A model generated the notes under the pieces. It had not been told where the DNA came from and did no database searches. It saw nothing but the letters and a program-made list of their open reading frames with translations. The position numbers were made by a program, and so were the translations under genes. DNA of 64,000 bases from Azospirillum sp. B21 (GTDB lineage Bacteria > Pseudomonadota > Alphaproteobacteria > Azospirillales > Azospirillaceae): NCBI RefSeq assembly GCF_008364825.1, contig NZ_VTTO01000013.1, positions 93,560 through 157,559 on the forward strand, in the 5' to 3' direction. Of the stretch, positions 43,501-52,291 are shown piece after piece (position 1 is the first letter of the stretch; each line of letters opens with the position of its first letter).

Positions 43501-44210
43501 GCCCCTTCGCTCCGCTGGACGGTACCGTCGCGCGACGGCGGCTGTATCTGCTCCGTCACGGGCATGTCGCCTATTACGATGCCGACGGCAAGCCGCTGAA
43601 CCCGAAGCTGGCCGCCCTGACCGAGCGTGGGCGGGAGGAGGCGCGGGCGGCCGGCCGGCTGCTCTCCTCCGTGCCGCTCGACCGGGTGCTCTGTTCCGGT
43701 CTTGCCCGCACGAAGCAGACGGCGGAACTGGTCGCCGAACCGCATGGGCTGGCCGTGGAGGACCATCCGGCCTTCCTGGAAATCCGCGCCGGTCGGCTGG
43801 CCGCTGTTCCGAAGGAGAAGCGCGAGGCCGCCTATGTCTACGGCTTCGAGGCCGCCACCGAGGAGGGCAGCTTCGCCGGCGGCGACGGTTTCGCGGCGGT
43901 CCGTGACCGGGTGGTGCCGGCGATCGAGGCGCTGGTGCTGGAACCCGGCTGGACCCACCTGGCGCTGGCCGCCCATGACGGCGTGAATCGCATGCTGCTG
44001 TCCTGGGCCTGTGGGGCGGGGCTGTCCGCCTTGTCGGCCTTCGAACAGGATTACGGCTGCATCAACATCATCGACGTCGATGTGGCCGACGGCCGGGTGC
44101 TGCGCCGCCTGATCCGTGCCGTGAACCTGACCCCCGGCAACCCGGCAAAGCTCGGCCTGCACCGCACCAGCCTGGAGGAGGCCTTCGGTCCGCTGCTGGA
44201 TTTGGACTGA
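43497..44210 (+). CDS. Histidine phosphatase family protein
   Basis: This is 237 aa. The RHG motif is LLRHGHV, with SGLARTKQTAELVAEP and a second His in AAHDGVN. This branch dephosphorylates small molecules. Being last in the kinase operon suggests it removes a phosphate made by the kinase or acts on the same compound (inference). Confidence 0.87.
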   Translation: MSPFAPLDGTVARRRLYLLRHGHVAYYDADGKPLNPKLAALTERGREEARAAGRLLSSVPLDRVLCSGLARTKQTAELVAEPHGLAVEDHPAFLEIRAGRLAAVPKEKREAAYVYGFEAATEEGSFAGGDGFAAVRDRVVPAIEALVLEPGWTHLALAAHDGVNRMLLSWACGAGLSALSAFEQDYGCINIIDVDVADGRVLRRLIRAVNLTPGNPAKLGLHRTSLEEAFGPLLDLD

Positions 44211-44236
44211 CGGCAGTGTCGCGGAGGCCTGGAAAC

Positions 44237-44261
44237 GCCGGGCGGTCGGCTGCCGCCCGGC
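44237..44261. terminator. Bidirectional hairpin between convergent genes
   Basis: GCCGGGCGG (44237-44245) and CCGCCCGGC (44253-44261) are perfect 9-bp arms with a 7-nt loop. No T-run follows, so it may act only as a stem. Confidence 0.45.
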
Positions 44262-44267
44262 AGTCCG

Positions 44268-44594
44268 TCAGTGCCGTGCCGCCTTATGGTCGCCATGCTC
44301 CCGCTTCTCGGCGGTATCGCGGCCGATCAGCTTGTTGAAGTTGGAGCCCTCTTCGTAGAGCAGCGCCAGCTTGGAGTCCTCGAACTGCTGGAAGAACTCG
44401 TTCCAGTCGATCTCCTCCAGCTCGCCATGGTCGGACTGGCGGGCCTTGGGGAACATCAGGCGCAGCAGGCCGACGCCGGTCTTGCGGTTCTTGCCGCCGT
44501 CTTCGTCATGGGTGCTGCGGACGACGGCGGGCTTGCCGCCGTGGCTTTCGGCCCAGCGGCGGATCTCGTCGTGGTCGGTGGTGGTCTTTGCCAT
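44268..44594 (-). CDS. Conserved hypothetical protein
   Basis: This is 108 aa, strongly charged and apparently soluble (EIRRWAESHGGKPAVVRSTH, LEEIDWNEFFQQFEDSKLAL). The motif WNEFFQQFEDSKLALLYEEG is a recurrent feature of a family of unknown function. The preceding sequence on this strand (AGGATACCC) supplies an AGGA site before the ATG. No partner gene is obvious; the neighbours face other ways. Confidence 0.65.
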   Translation of the reverse strand: MAKTTTDHDEIRRWAESHGGKPAVVRSTHDEDGGKNRKTGVGLLRLMFPKARQSDHGELEEIDWNEFFQQFEDSKLALLYEEGSNFNKLIGRDTAEKREHGDHKAARH

Positions 44595-44685
44595 GGGTAT
44601 CCTCCGGGTCGGTGTCCAGGCAGGAAGCGTTCCCGTACCAGAACAGCCGGCGCCGGAAGGCGTTGCGGTCCGGCAGCGCGCCGGG

Positions 44686-47600
44686 TCAGTCGCCGCCCTG
44701 CAGCCGAGCGATCAGCGCCGGCACCTCCGCCGCGGGGATCGGACGCGAGACGTGGTATCCCTGCGCCTCGTGGCAACCCAGCCGGCGGACGGCGTCGAGC
44801 TGCGCCCGGTCCTCCACCCCCTCGGCGGTGATGACGATGCCGAGGTTGCGGCCCATGCCGGCCACCGCCTGCACCACGGCGGTGGAACCGGTGCAGCGCG
44901 GCAGGTCGGCGACGAAGCTGCGATCGATCTTCACCTTGTCGAAGGGGAAGCGGCAGAGATAGCCCAGCGCCGAATAGCCGGTGCCGAAATCGTCCATGAC
45001 GATGCGGGTGCCGAGCGCCCGCAGTTCCCGCAGAGTGTGGAGGTTGGTGTCGTCGTCCTGCAACAGGACGGATTCGGTGATTTCCAGCTCCAGACGGGCG
45101 GGGGCGAGGCCGGTCTCGGCCAAGGCGTTGCGCACCGCCTCGACCAGTCCCTTGTTGCGGAATTGGACGGAGGAGACGTTGACGCTGACCCCGATCCCGT
45201 CCGGCCAGCGCGTGGCCTCGCGGCAGGCCGTGCGCAGCGCCCATTCGCCGATGTGGGCGATCAGGCCGGTTTCCTCCGCCACCGGGATGAAGTCGGCCGG
45301 GTTGATCAGGCCGCGCCCGGGATGGCGCCATCGGATCAGCGCCTCGAGCCCGCGGATGCGGCCATCGTCGGTGGCGATCAGCGGCTGGTAGTGCAGCTCG
45401 AACTCGTCATGGCGCAGGGCCTCGTGCAGGCCGAGCTTCAGGTCGTGGAAGGCCTTCAACCGTTCCGCCATCTCCGGCGCGAAGAAGCGGTGGGTGTTGC
45501 GGCCGTCGGCCTTGGCGCGGTAGAGCGCGATGTCCGCCGCCTTCATCAGGGAATCTGCGTCGATCCCGTCGCGGTGGGCCAAGGCGATGCCGATGCTGGT
45601 GCCGGTCTGGATCTGGGCGCCGTCGACGTCGAAGGGCTGCGCCAGGACGGAGACGATGCAGCGGGCAAGCTCCTCCGCCTCTCCCGTGCCCCAAAGGCCG
45701 GGCTGGAGGATGGCGAACTCGTCTCCGCCGAAGCGGGACACGAGGTCGGCCGGGCCGATGCAGCCGCGCAGCCGGTCGGCCACCTGCCGCAGCAGCGCGT
45801 CGCCGGCCGGGTGGCCCAACGTGTCGTTGACCGCCTTGAACTGGTCCAGGTCGATGTAGTGGACCGCCATCATGCCGTCGGGCGTCGCCTCGCGCAGGGA
45901 CTGCTCCAGCCTTTCCTGGAAATAGAGGCGGTTGGACAGGCCGGTCAGCGAATCCAGCCGGGCGAGACGCGCGATCTTCTCCTGCGCGGCGCGGCGCTCC
46001 TCTTCCATGCGGCGGCGTTCGGTGACATTGCGGAAGAACACCGACAGGCCCTGCGCGGTGGGGAAGGCATGAACCTCCGTCCATTCACCGAGCGTCGTGA
46101 CGAATTCCTCGAAGACCACCGGTCGCTGCTCCACCATCGCCCGGCGGAACAGGTCGCGGGTGCCGGTCTGCTGCGGGAAGGCGCCGAAGAAGTCGTCGCC
46201 CAGCCGGATGCCGCAGTCCTCATGGATGGCGGCGGCGGCCGGGTTGCGGTAGGTGATGCGCCAGTCGCGATCGACGAACACCACGCTGTCGGTCGTGCTC
46301 TCCAGCACACCGGACAGCAGGGCCGTGGACTCGTCCACCTTTTGTCGGGCCAGTTGGATGTCGGTGATGTCGCGGGAGATCGCCAGCAGCCGCTGCGGTC
46401 GCCCATCGGGGCCGGGCAGGGGGCAGACCAGATTGTCCCACCATTTGGGCGTGCCCTTGGCCGTCGGACAGAAGCCGATGAAACGGGAGGTGCCGCCTTG
46501 CCGCGCGGTTTCCACCGAAGTCCGCAACTCCGCCCGCCGTTCCTCGGGCCAGAATGCTTCCCAAGGGTGGCCGTTCACGCAGTCGAAGCTGTCGAGTTCC
46601 ATCAGGGCGAGGCCGGGGATGCTCATGAAGGTCAGCCGCCCCTCCATGTCCAAGACCTTGACGCATTCCGGCGTGTTGTCGAGGATCTGGCGGGCGAAGG
46701 CCTCGCTCTCGCGCAGAGCGGCTTCCGTCATCTTCCGTTCATGAATGTCCTCGGTCGAGCCGTACCAGCGCATGACCCGGCCGGTCGCGTCGCGCCGGGC
46801 CGTAGCGCGCGCGCGGAACCAGCGATAGCTGCCGTCGGCCATGCGGATGCGCTTTTCATGGTCGATCCGGATGCCGGTCGCCATGGCGTCGGCCCAATTG
46901 TCCAGAGTGCTCCTGAGGTCGTCGGGGTGGACGGCGCCCATCCAGCCATGCCCCAGTGTCTCCTCGTGGGTCAGGCCGACCAGGGCGCGCCAGCGCGACG
47001 AAACTTCCAGAAGCCGGCCGTCGGCATCGAGCGTGAAGGGGAATTGCGGGTTCAGCTCGACCGAATGGCGGTAATGGTCCTCGCTTTCGCGGAGCGCATC
47101 CTCGGCCAGACGGCGCTGGTGGATGTCCTCGTCGGTGCCGTACCAGTGGGGGATGCGCCCATCCCCGCCGCGGTGGGCGGAGGCGCGGCGGCGGAACCAG
47201 CGATAGCCGTCGCCGCCTTGCGCCTCTTCTCCCACAACGCGCAGGCGCAGGTCCATCTCGAGCGGAGTGCCGCAATTCAGCGCCGCGGCCCAGGCGGCGG
47301 CGAAGGGCGCGCGGTCGTCGGGGTGGAGTGCGGCGCTCCAATCTTCGGCGGTGGCGGTCTGCTCAGTGGTCTGCTCAGTGGTCTGGCCGATGCGGTCGCG
47401 CCAGCGAGACGTCGTCCGCGGCGTGCCGTCGGGGTCGCTGCACCAGGGATAGAGGTTGCTCTGCTCCAGCGTGTGGCGATGCAACTCCTCGAGCCACCGG
47501 AGGTCGGCCTCCCGCCGCCGCAGCTCGGTGCGGTCCTCCACGATGCAGAGGAGAGTGGCTCCATCCTCATCGCTGTGGGGGTGCAGCGCGGCGACCAGCA

Positions 47601-47904
47601 CCGCGTCGGCGTCGGTCAGCGGGATGCCCTCGACCACCGTGCCGGCCAGGACGGCCGGCAGGGCCGCGCGCAATGCCTCCTCCGCCTCCGGCCAGAGGTC
47701 GGTCAGCGAGACCCCCGCCGCGGAAGAGGACGGCAACCCGGCCATCGCGCCCATGCGCCGGTTCATCCGTAGGCAACGGAGTCGCCGGTCGAGAAACGCG
47801 ATCCCCACCGGAAGCGCGTCGTGCACGGCATCCACCGGAGCCTGCTTGCGGTCCGGGAGCCGGTCAAATCCGGCGGTCTGCTCGGCGGTCAGGGCTTGGT
47901 GCAT
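44686..47904 (-). CDS. Multi-PAS GGDEF-EAL signalling protein
   Basis: This is 1072 aa. Five PAS or PAC segments occupy about residues 25-620 (two strong PAC motifs, YRWFRRRASAHRG and YRWFRARATARRD). A GGDEF domain follows (DSLTGLSNRLYFQERL, RFGGDEFAIL, intact active site), then an EAL domain (LEALIRW, ITESVLLQDD, DDFGTGYSALGYL, VKIDRSF). Both domains keep key residues, so either activity is possible. No membrane segments. ATG 47904 is used; a GTG at 47910 is in frame. A 12-bp tandem repeat encodes TTEQ repeats near residue 180. Confidence 0.9.
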   Translation of the reverse strand: MHQALTAEQTAGFDRLPDRKQAPVDAVHDALPVGIAFLDRRLRCLRMNRRMGAMAGLPSSSAAGVSLTDLWPEAEEALRAALPAVLAGTVVEGIPLTDADAVLVAALHPHSDEDGATLLCIVEDRTELRRREADLRWLEELHRHTLEQSNLYPWCSDPDGTPRTTSRWRDRIGQTTEQTTEQTATAEDWSAALHPDDRAPFAAAWAAALNCGTPLEMDLRLRVVGEEAQGGDGYRWFRRRASAHRGGDGRIPHWYGTDEDIHQRRLAEDALRESEDHYRHSVELNPQFPFTLDADGRLLEVSSRWRALVGLTHEETLGHGWMGAVHPDDLRSTLDNWADAMATGIRIDHEKRIRMADGSYRWFRARATARRDATGRVMRWYGSTEDIHERKMTEAALRESEAFARQILDNTPECVKVLDMEGRLTFMSIPGLALMELDSFDCVNGHPWEAFWPEERRAELRTSVETARQGGTSRFIGFCPTAKGTPKWWDNLVCPLPGPDGRPQRLLAISRDITDIQLARQKVDESTALLSGVLESTTDSVVFVDRDWRITYRNPAAAAIHEDCGIRLGDDFFGAFPQQTGTRDLFRRAMVEQRPVVFEEFVTTLGEWTEVHAFPTAQGLSVFFRNVTERRRMEEERRAAQEKIARLARLDSLTGLSNRLYFQERLEQSLREATPDGMMAVHYIDLDQFKAVNDTLGHPAGDALLRQVADRLRGCIGPADLVSRFGGDEFAILQPGLWGTGEAEELARCIVSVLAQPFDVDGAQIQTGTSIGIALAHRDGIDADSLMKAADIALYRAKADGRNTHRFFAPEMAERLKAFHDLKLGLHEALRHDEFELHYQPLIATDDGRIRGLEALIRWRHPGRGLINPADFIPVAEETGLIAHIGEWALRTACREATRWPDGIGVSVNVSSVQFRNKGLVEAVRNALAETGLAPARLELEITESVLLQDDDTNLHTLRELRALGTRIVMDDFGTGYSALGYLCRFPFDKVKIDRSFVADLPRCTGSTAVVQAVAGMGRNLGIVITAEGVEDRAQLDAVRRLGCHEAQGYHVSRPIPAAEVPALIARLQGGD
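47356..47384. repeat. 12-bp tandem repeat within signalling gene
   Basis: Unit GGTCTGCTCAGT occurs twice and then partly. It encodes a TTEQ repeat on the minus strand, in frame. Confidence 0.7.
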
Positions 47905-48259
47905 TGTCACGGATCGATAAGGATGGCGATTGCCGGCTCCAAAGTGCCGGAACTCATGCTTATTCGTGAAGCACCGAAGAAAAGGTTAATAATCTATCCA
48001 GGCTGACAGTAGTCACTGTTGGCGTGAGCATGTTGTTTCAAGATTGTTCTGCAGCGGCGCTGTAAACTCCGGCGCAATGCTATTGGGGGAAACCCTGATA
48101 TTTGTCAGACGGTCGCGGACTGCATGAGAATGGATCGATCCTCCGCCTCGTCGAGGAAGCGGGACCTGAAGGCCGATCGGCTATTCATTTCGTACCCGCC
48201 AGGCTTCCGGTTCTTCAAAACGGAAGCCTGGCTGTTGGCAGAAGCTGCGGCTATGCCGA
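47905..48259. other. Spacer between signalling gene and pyruvate kinase
   Basis: About 355 bp without a supported coding sequence. The only strong structure is the 12-bp-stem hairpin at 48198-48232. The AT-richer part at 47950-48050 may hold the signalling-gene promoter. Confidence 0.45.
48198..48232. terminator. Strong hairpin after pyruvate kinase
   Basis: GCCAGGCTTCCG (48198-48209) pairs perfectly with CGGAAGCCTGGC (48221-48232) around an 11-nt loop. It lies 28 bp past the pyk stop. No T-tract follows on either strand. Confidence 0.5.
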
Positions 48260-49759
48260 TCAGGCCTCGGTCAGTTCCATCGGCTGGCGGGCCCGGGCGT
48301 CGCGCTCGCGGTCCTGACGGCTCGGCGCCTCGACCCAGGCGATGCGCAGGATGTTGGTCGATCCCGGCATGCCGAACGGAACGCCGGCGGTGATGACCAG
48401 CCGCTGCCCTTCCTCGGCCAGCCCATGGACGAAGGCCAGACGGGCGGCCTTGTGCACCATGTCGGAGAAGTTCTGCACGTCCTCGGTCAGCACGGCATGG
48501 ACGCCGTAGGCCAGCACGAGGCGGCGGGCGATGGCGGCCTTTTCGGTCATGCAGAGGATCGGCACCTCCGGCCGTTCGCGCGCCGCCCGCAGCGTGGTGG
48601 AGCCGCTGGTGGTGTAGGTCGCGATGGCCGCCGCCTTGATCGTGTGGGCGACCTGACGGGCCGCGGCGGTGATGGCGTCGGACGCGGTCTGCTCCGGATC
48701 GGCGTGCTGCGCGTCCATCATCTTGCGATAGAGCGTGTCCCCTTCCACCCGCCGGGCGATGCGGTCCATGATCGACACCGCTTCAATCGGATACTCGCCC
48801 GACGCGGTTTCCGCCGACAGCATGACCGCATCGGCGCCGTCGAACACCGCGGTGGCGACGTCGGAGGCCTCCGCGCGGGTCGGGGCGGGGGCGGAGATCA
48901 TCGATTCCAGCATCTGGGTGGCGACGATCACCGGCTTGCCGGCCAGACGGGCGGCATGAACGATACGCTTCTGGATCGAGGGGACGTCCTCCGGCGGCAT
49001 TTCCACGCCCAGGTCGCCACGGGCCACCATCACGCCGTCCGACATCTCGACGATGCGGTCGAGATGCTGGATCGCCTGCGGCTTCTCCAGCTTGGACAGC
49101 AGGGCGGCGCGGCCGCCGATCAGCTTGCGCGCCTCGGCCACGTCCTCGGGACGCTGGACGAAGCTGAGCGCCACCCAATCGACGCCCTGGTCGAGGGCGA
49201 AGTCGAGGTCGGCGCGGTCCTTGGCGGTCAGCGGCGACAGCGGCAGCACGACGCCGGGGACGTTGACGCCCTTGCGGTCGGACAGCTTCGTGCCGGACAC
49301 CACAACGGTCTCGGCGAAGTCGGCGCCGCAGGCGGTCACCCGCAGCCGCACCTTACCGTCGTCCAGCAGCAGTTCGGCGTCCGGCACCAGGGCGGCGAAG
49401 ATCTCCGGATGCGGCATGCCGACGCGGCGGGCGTCACCCGGCTCCGACAGCAGGTCGAGGCAGAAGGACTGGCCGGCGGTGAGCGTCACCGGACCATTGG
49501 CGAAGCGGCCGAGCCGCAGCTTCGGGCCCTGCAGGTCGGCCATGATGGCGATGGGGCGGCCGGTCTCCTCCTCCAGCGCGCGGATGGCGCGGACGCGCTC
49601 GCCATGGTCCTCGTGACTGCCATGGCTGAAGTTCAGGCGGAAGACGTCGACGCCGGCCTCGAAGAGGCGGCGGATCATCGCGGGCGAGGAGGAGGACGGA
49701 CCCAGCGTGGCGACGATTTTCGTCTGCCGGTAACGGCGGATCGGCTTGGCAGTGCTCAT
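48260..49759 (-). CDS. pyk: Pyruvate kinase
   Basis: This is 499 aa. It converts phosphoenolpyruvate and ADP to pyruvate and ATP. It shows RQTKIVATLGPSS at the N-terminus, DLQGPKLRLGRF, and the signature VMVARGDLGVEMPPEDVPSI with K and metal acids. ATG 49759 is chosen because the long upstream extension is unlike pyruvate kinase. Downstream on this strand is a 12-bp-stem hairpin. Aldose epimerase is 70 bp upstream on the same strand. Confidence 0.95.
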   Translation of the reverse strand: MSTAKPIRRYRQTKIVATLGPSSSSPAMIRRLFEAGVDVFRLNFSHGSHEDHGERVRAIRALEEETGRPIAIMADLQGPKLRLGRFANGPVTLTAGQSFCLDLLSEPGDARRVGMPHPEIFAALVPDAELLLDDGKVRLRVTACGADFAETVVVSGTKLSDRKGVNVPGVVLPLSPLTAKDRADLDFALDQGVDWVALSFVQRPEDVAEARKLIGGRAALLSKLEKPQAIQHLDRIVEMSDGVMVARGDLGVEMPPEDVPSIQKRIVHAARLAGKPVIVATQMLESMISAPAPTRAEASDVATAVFDGADAVMLSAETASGEYPIEAVSIMDRIARRVEGDTLYRKMMDAQHADPEQTASDAITAAARQVAHTIKAAAIATYTTSGSTTLRAARERPEVPILCMTEKAAIARRLVLAYGVHAVLTEDVQNFSDMVHKAARLAFVHGLAEEGQRLVITAGVPFGMPGSTNILRIAWVEAPSRQDRERDARARQPMELTEA

Positions 49760-49829
49760 GGGGTAACAGGCTCCGAAGAGAAGATGGTGGCCGTGCGGGA
49801 CAGGAAGGGGGGCGGGCGGCGTCGTCGCC

Positions 49830-50909
49830 TCAGGCCACCCCGAACCGGTAGACGATGGACCCGGCATACCATTGGCCGGGGCGCAGCACGGTCGAGGGGA
49901 AGGAGGGGATGTTGACGGAGTTCGGAAATTTCGACGGTTCGGCGCAGAAGGCGCTGTGCCTGGTGTAGAGCGTGCCGCCCTTGCCGACGTCGCGGGGGGC
50001 TTTGCCCTCCAGGAAATTGCCGGTGTAGAGCTGAAGGCCGGGTTCGGTCGACAGCACCTCCAGCGTCCGGCCGCTGTCGGGGTGGAGGATGCGGGCCTGC
50101 AGCGCCGGGGCCGGGCCGGTTGCCGGCTTGTCGATCACATAATGCAGGTCATAGCCCTTGCCGAGCGCCAGCATGCGGTCGTCGGCGTCGATGCGGTCGC
50201 CGAAGGCCGCCGGCTTGCGGAAGTCGAGCGGAGTGCCGGTGACGTCCACCACCTCGCCCGTCGGCACCGCGGTGTCGCTGAGCGCGAGATAGTGGCCGGC
50301 ATGGACGGTGACGACATGGTCGAGGATCGACGATCCGAGATCGCCCGACAGGTTGAAGAAGGTGTGGTCGGTGAAGTTGGCGACGGTGGTCTTGTCGGCC
50401 GCCACCGCGGTCCAGGCGATGGTCAGGGCGTTGTCGTCGCCGACCGAATAGACCAGCCGCACCGGCAGGGTGCCGGGGAAGCCTTCCTCGCCGTCCTGGA
50501 AGACGTAGGTCAATTCCAGGCTAGCCTCGTCCAACTGTCGGGCGTCGAAGACGCGGAAGCGGGAACCGCGCTGGCCGCCATGCACTGTGTTGGGCGGGCT
50601 GTTGACTGAAGCCTGATGCTCCACGCCGTCCAGCGTGAAGCGGCCGCCGTCGATGCGCCCGCAATAGCGTCCGATGAAGGACCCCATGGAGGGCTGGCCG
50701 CCCATCGCACCATCGATGGTGTCATAGCCCTGGACGATATCGCCCGGATTGCCGTCGCGGTCCGGAACCAGGATCTGTTCGATCTTGGCGCCGTAATTGG
50801 TGATCCGCACCACCATGCCCCGGCCGTTGCGCAGGGTGAACAGGTCCACCGGCTTGCCGTCGATGGTGGCGCGGTAGTCGTCGCGCTTCAGGTCGGTGTA
50901 GGTCGCCAT
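49830..50909 (-). CDS. galM: Aldose 1-epimerase (galactose mutarotase)
   Basis: This is 359 aa. It interconverts alpha and beta sugar anomers. It shows TNYGAKIEQILVPDRDG, FIGRYCGRIDGGRF, NTVHGGQRG, the His in NFTDHTFFNL and the general base Glu in CAEPSKFPNSVN. Size fits GalM. It is followed by pyk and preceded by a 26-aa membrane-protein gene on the same strand. Confidence 0.92.
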   Translation of the reverse strand: MATYTDLKRDDYRATIDGKPVDLFTLRNGRGMVVRITNYGAKIEQILVPDRDGNPGDIVQGYDTIDGAMGGQPSMGSFIGRYCGRIDGGRFTLDGVEHQASVNSPPNTVHGGQRGSRFRVFDARQLDEASLELTYVFQDGEEGFPGTLPVRLVYSVGDDNALTIAWTAVAADKTTVANFTDHTFFNLSGDLGSSILDHVVTVHAGHYLALSDTAVPTGEVVDVTGTPLDFRKPAAFGDRIDADDRMLALGKGYDLHYVIDKPATGPAPALQARILHPDSGRTLEVLSTEPGLQLYTGNFLEGKAPRDVGKGGTLYTRHSAFCAEPSKFPNSVNIPSFPSTVLRPGQWYAGSIVYRFGVA

Positions 50910-50934
50910 GGTCCAGGCATCCCTGTGGAAAAGG

Positions 50935-51015
50935 TTACAAAAAACCGAGAAGCATCAGCCCCAGGATCATCACCACGCGCAGGAGCAGTGCCGTTTCCAA
51001 TGGGTCCGCGGTCAT
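50935..51015 (-). CDS. 26-aa single-span membrane peptide
   Basis: ATG 51015 to TAA 50935 encodes 26 aa (starting MTADPLETALLLRVVMI), a single hydrophobic span. GAGG lies about 8 nt before the ATG, and a TATAAT -10 is nearby. It lies 25 bp before galM, so it is the leader of that transcript. Size and hydrophobicity favour a real small protein. Confidence 0.5.
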   Translation of the reverse strand: MTADPLETALLLRVVMILGLMLLGFL

Positions 51016-51047
51016 GGTTTGGGCCTCACCGGAAGCATCGTGGCATT

Positions 51048-51077
51048 ATTATACTAATATATTAGAGCCGAAGGCAA
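51048..51077 (-). promoter_or_regulatory. Sigma70-type promoter for small membrane gene and galM
   Basis: On the minus strand a perfect TATAAT (51053-51048) and TTGCCT (51077-51072) are 18 bp apart. Start would be near 51041. A GCCGAAG/CTTCGGC hairpin overlaps the -35. Confidence 0.4.
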
Positions 51078-51088
51078 ACCGCTTCGGC
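51067..51088. terminator. GCCGAAG/CTTCGGC hairpin with short T-run
   Basis: Perfect 7-bp arms (51067-51073 and 51082-51088) enclose an 8-nt loop. CTTTTC follows on the plus strand and an AT-rich run on the minus strand. It lies between HAD and galM genes and may end the HAD transcript. Confidence 0.4.
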
Positions 51089-51239
51089 CTTTTCACGCTG
51101 GCACGGACAGTTTGCCGCAGGGGGAGGCGGCAGGGCGGGGAATTCAGCGGGATTGCCGGGCGTCCGGCGGGGGATCGGGCCGGCCGGCGCAGTGGTCGAC
51201 GGCCGGCCGTTCCGCATCAGCTTATCCTGGGCGGCGTAC

Positions 51240-51902
51240 TCACGCCCGGCCCAGCACCGTCGCGATGGCGCCTTCCAGCGCGGTCAGATCGGGTTCGATG
51301 TGCGTGCCGGTGGGGAACACATTCTCCGCACCGGGACGGACGACGCCGATGAAGGGTAGGCCGTTGGTCTGCGCCGCCTCCAGGTCGGTCAGGGCATCGC
51401 CGACGAAGACGCTGCGGCTGGTGTCGATGCCGTGGCGCTCGATCAGGTCGGCGACGACGATGGTCTTGTGGCGGGGGCTGCCGGCGACTTCGGCGAACAG
51501 CGGCGTCCAGCCGCGGCGCTCCACGATCCGCCGCAACTCCGTCTCCGGCGTGCCGGAGGCGATGAACAGCGGATGCCGGTTGCCATGGCGGCGGATGAAG
51601 TCGAGCGCGCCGGGGATCTCATCGCAGGCGGTGACGGCGTCTTCCACCATCCCGCCGACGCGCCGGACCATTTCCTCGATCCGCTCCTCGTTCCGCGGCA
51701 GGCCCAGCAGCACTTGGTCGAAGTGGTGGAGCATCTGCCCCCGCGGCAGCCCGCCGTTGCGGTGGTAGAAATCGGCGATCGCCCGGTCCACCTCCGGGCC
51801 GTGCCCGCGGTACAGGCTGAGGAAGGCTTCAAGCTTGATCGCGTTCGATTCGACGATCACACCGTCGAAATCGAACAGGACCGCTTGGCAGGGCAAGGTC
51901 AT
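51240..51902 (-). CDS. HAD-family phosphatase
   Basis: This is 220 aa. It has the nucleophile motif FDFDGVIVES, motif II FIASGTP and motif IV GDALTDLEAA, with a small cap after the first motif as in beta-phosphoglucomutase-like enzymes. ATG 51902 precedes MTLPCQAVLFDFDG; the longer frame upstream is not supported. Possible sugar-phosphate role beside galM and pyk (inference). Confidence 0.85.
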   Translation of the reverse strand: MTLPCQAVLFDFDGVIVESNAIKLEAFLSLYRGHGPEVDRAIADFYHRNGGLPRGQMLHHFDQVLLGLPRNEERIEEMVRRVGGMVEDAVTACDEIPGALDFIRRHGNRHPLFIASGTPETELRRIVERRGWTPLFAEVAGSPRHKTIVVADLIERHGIDTSRSVFVGDALTDLEAAQTNGLPFIGVVRPGAENVFPTGTHIEPDLTALEGAIATVLGRA

Positions 51903-52291
51903 GTCCAGGTCCCGTTTGCAGGTCTTGATAGGGGGGAGCGTCCGCAGGACGGAAAAGGAAGCCGCCGGACAAAATAGCACGGCGGGCCTCAAGTCCGAGA
52001 GGAGCATCCGGAAACTGCCCCATGGAACGGTCACTGGAAGCGACCGCCCGGTAAAACATGAGGCAGGCTGCGGCACCGATTGCAATATATTAATATGCTC
52101 AAGCGTTGGAAAGCCGGTTTGTCGGTCCTCTCCCCTCCGACACAGGCGCTACCTCGAACGGGGCTGACGATTGGACAGCTACCTCGTCACCCCACCGGCG
52201 TGTGATAAGGGGTTGGTTCGACTCTGACCATTCGCTTGCTTGTGATGGACGTCCAAGGCTGCCCGATCTCCGCCAACTCCGGGCCTCGCCG
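51903..52291. other. Spacer between HAD and hybrid-kinase genes
   Basis: About 390 bp. AT-rich segments lie near 52083-52096. Part of it is an open frame continuous with the kinase, so the true kinase start may lie inside it. No tRNA or repeat is seen. Confidence 0.4.

Noticed and set aside
44371..47772. 1133-aa plus-strand open frame opposite the PAS-GGDEF-EAL gene
   Set aside because: Same reason: the minus frame holds intact domains, while this one is Gly/Ala/Arg/His-rich with no motif.
48102..48317. 71-aa open frame after the signalling gene
   Set aside because: It spans a strong hairpin and overlaps the pyk 3' end; no ribosome site or motif.
52200..52235. GGTTCGACTC-like T-arm sequence
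   Set aside because: No matching acceptor, D-arm or anticodon arm is present around it, so it is not a tRNA.
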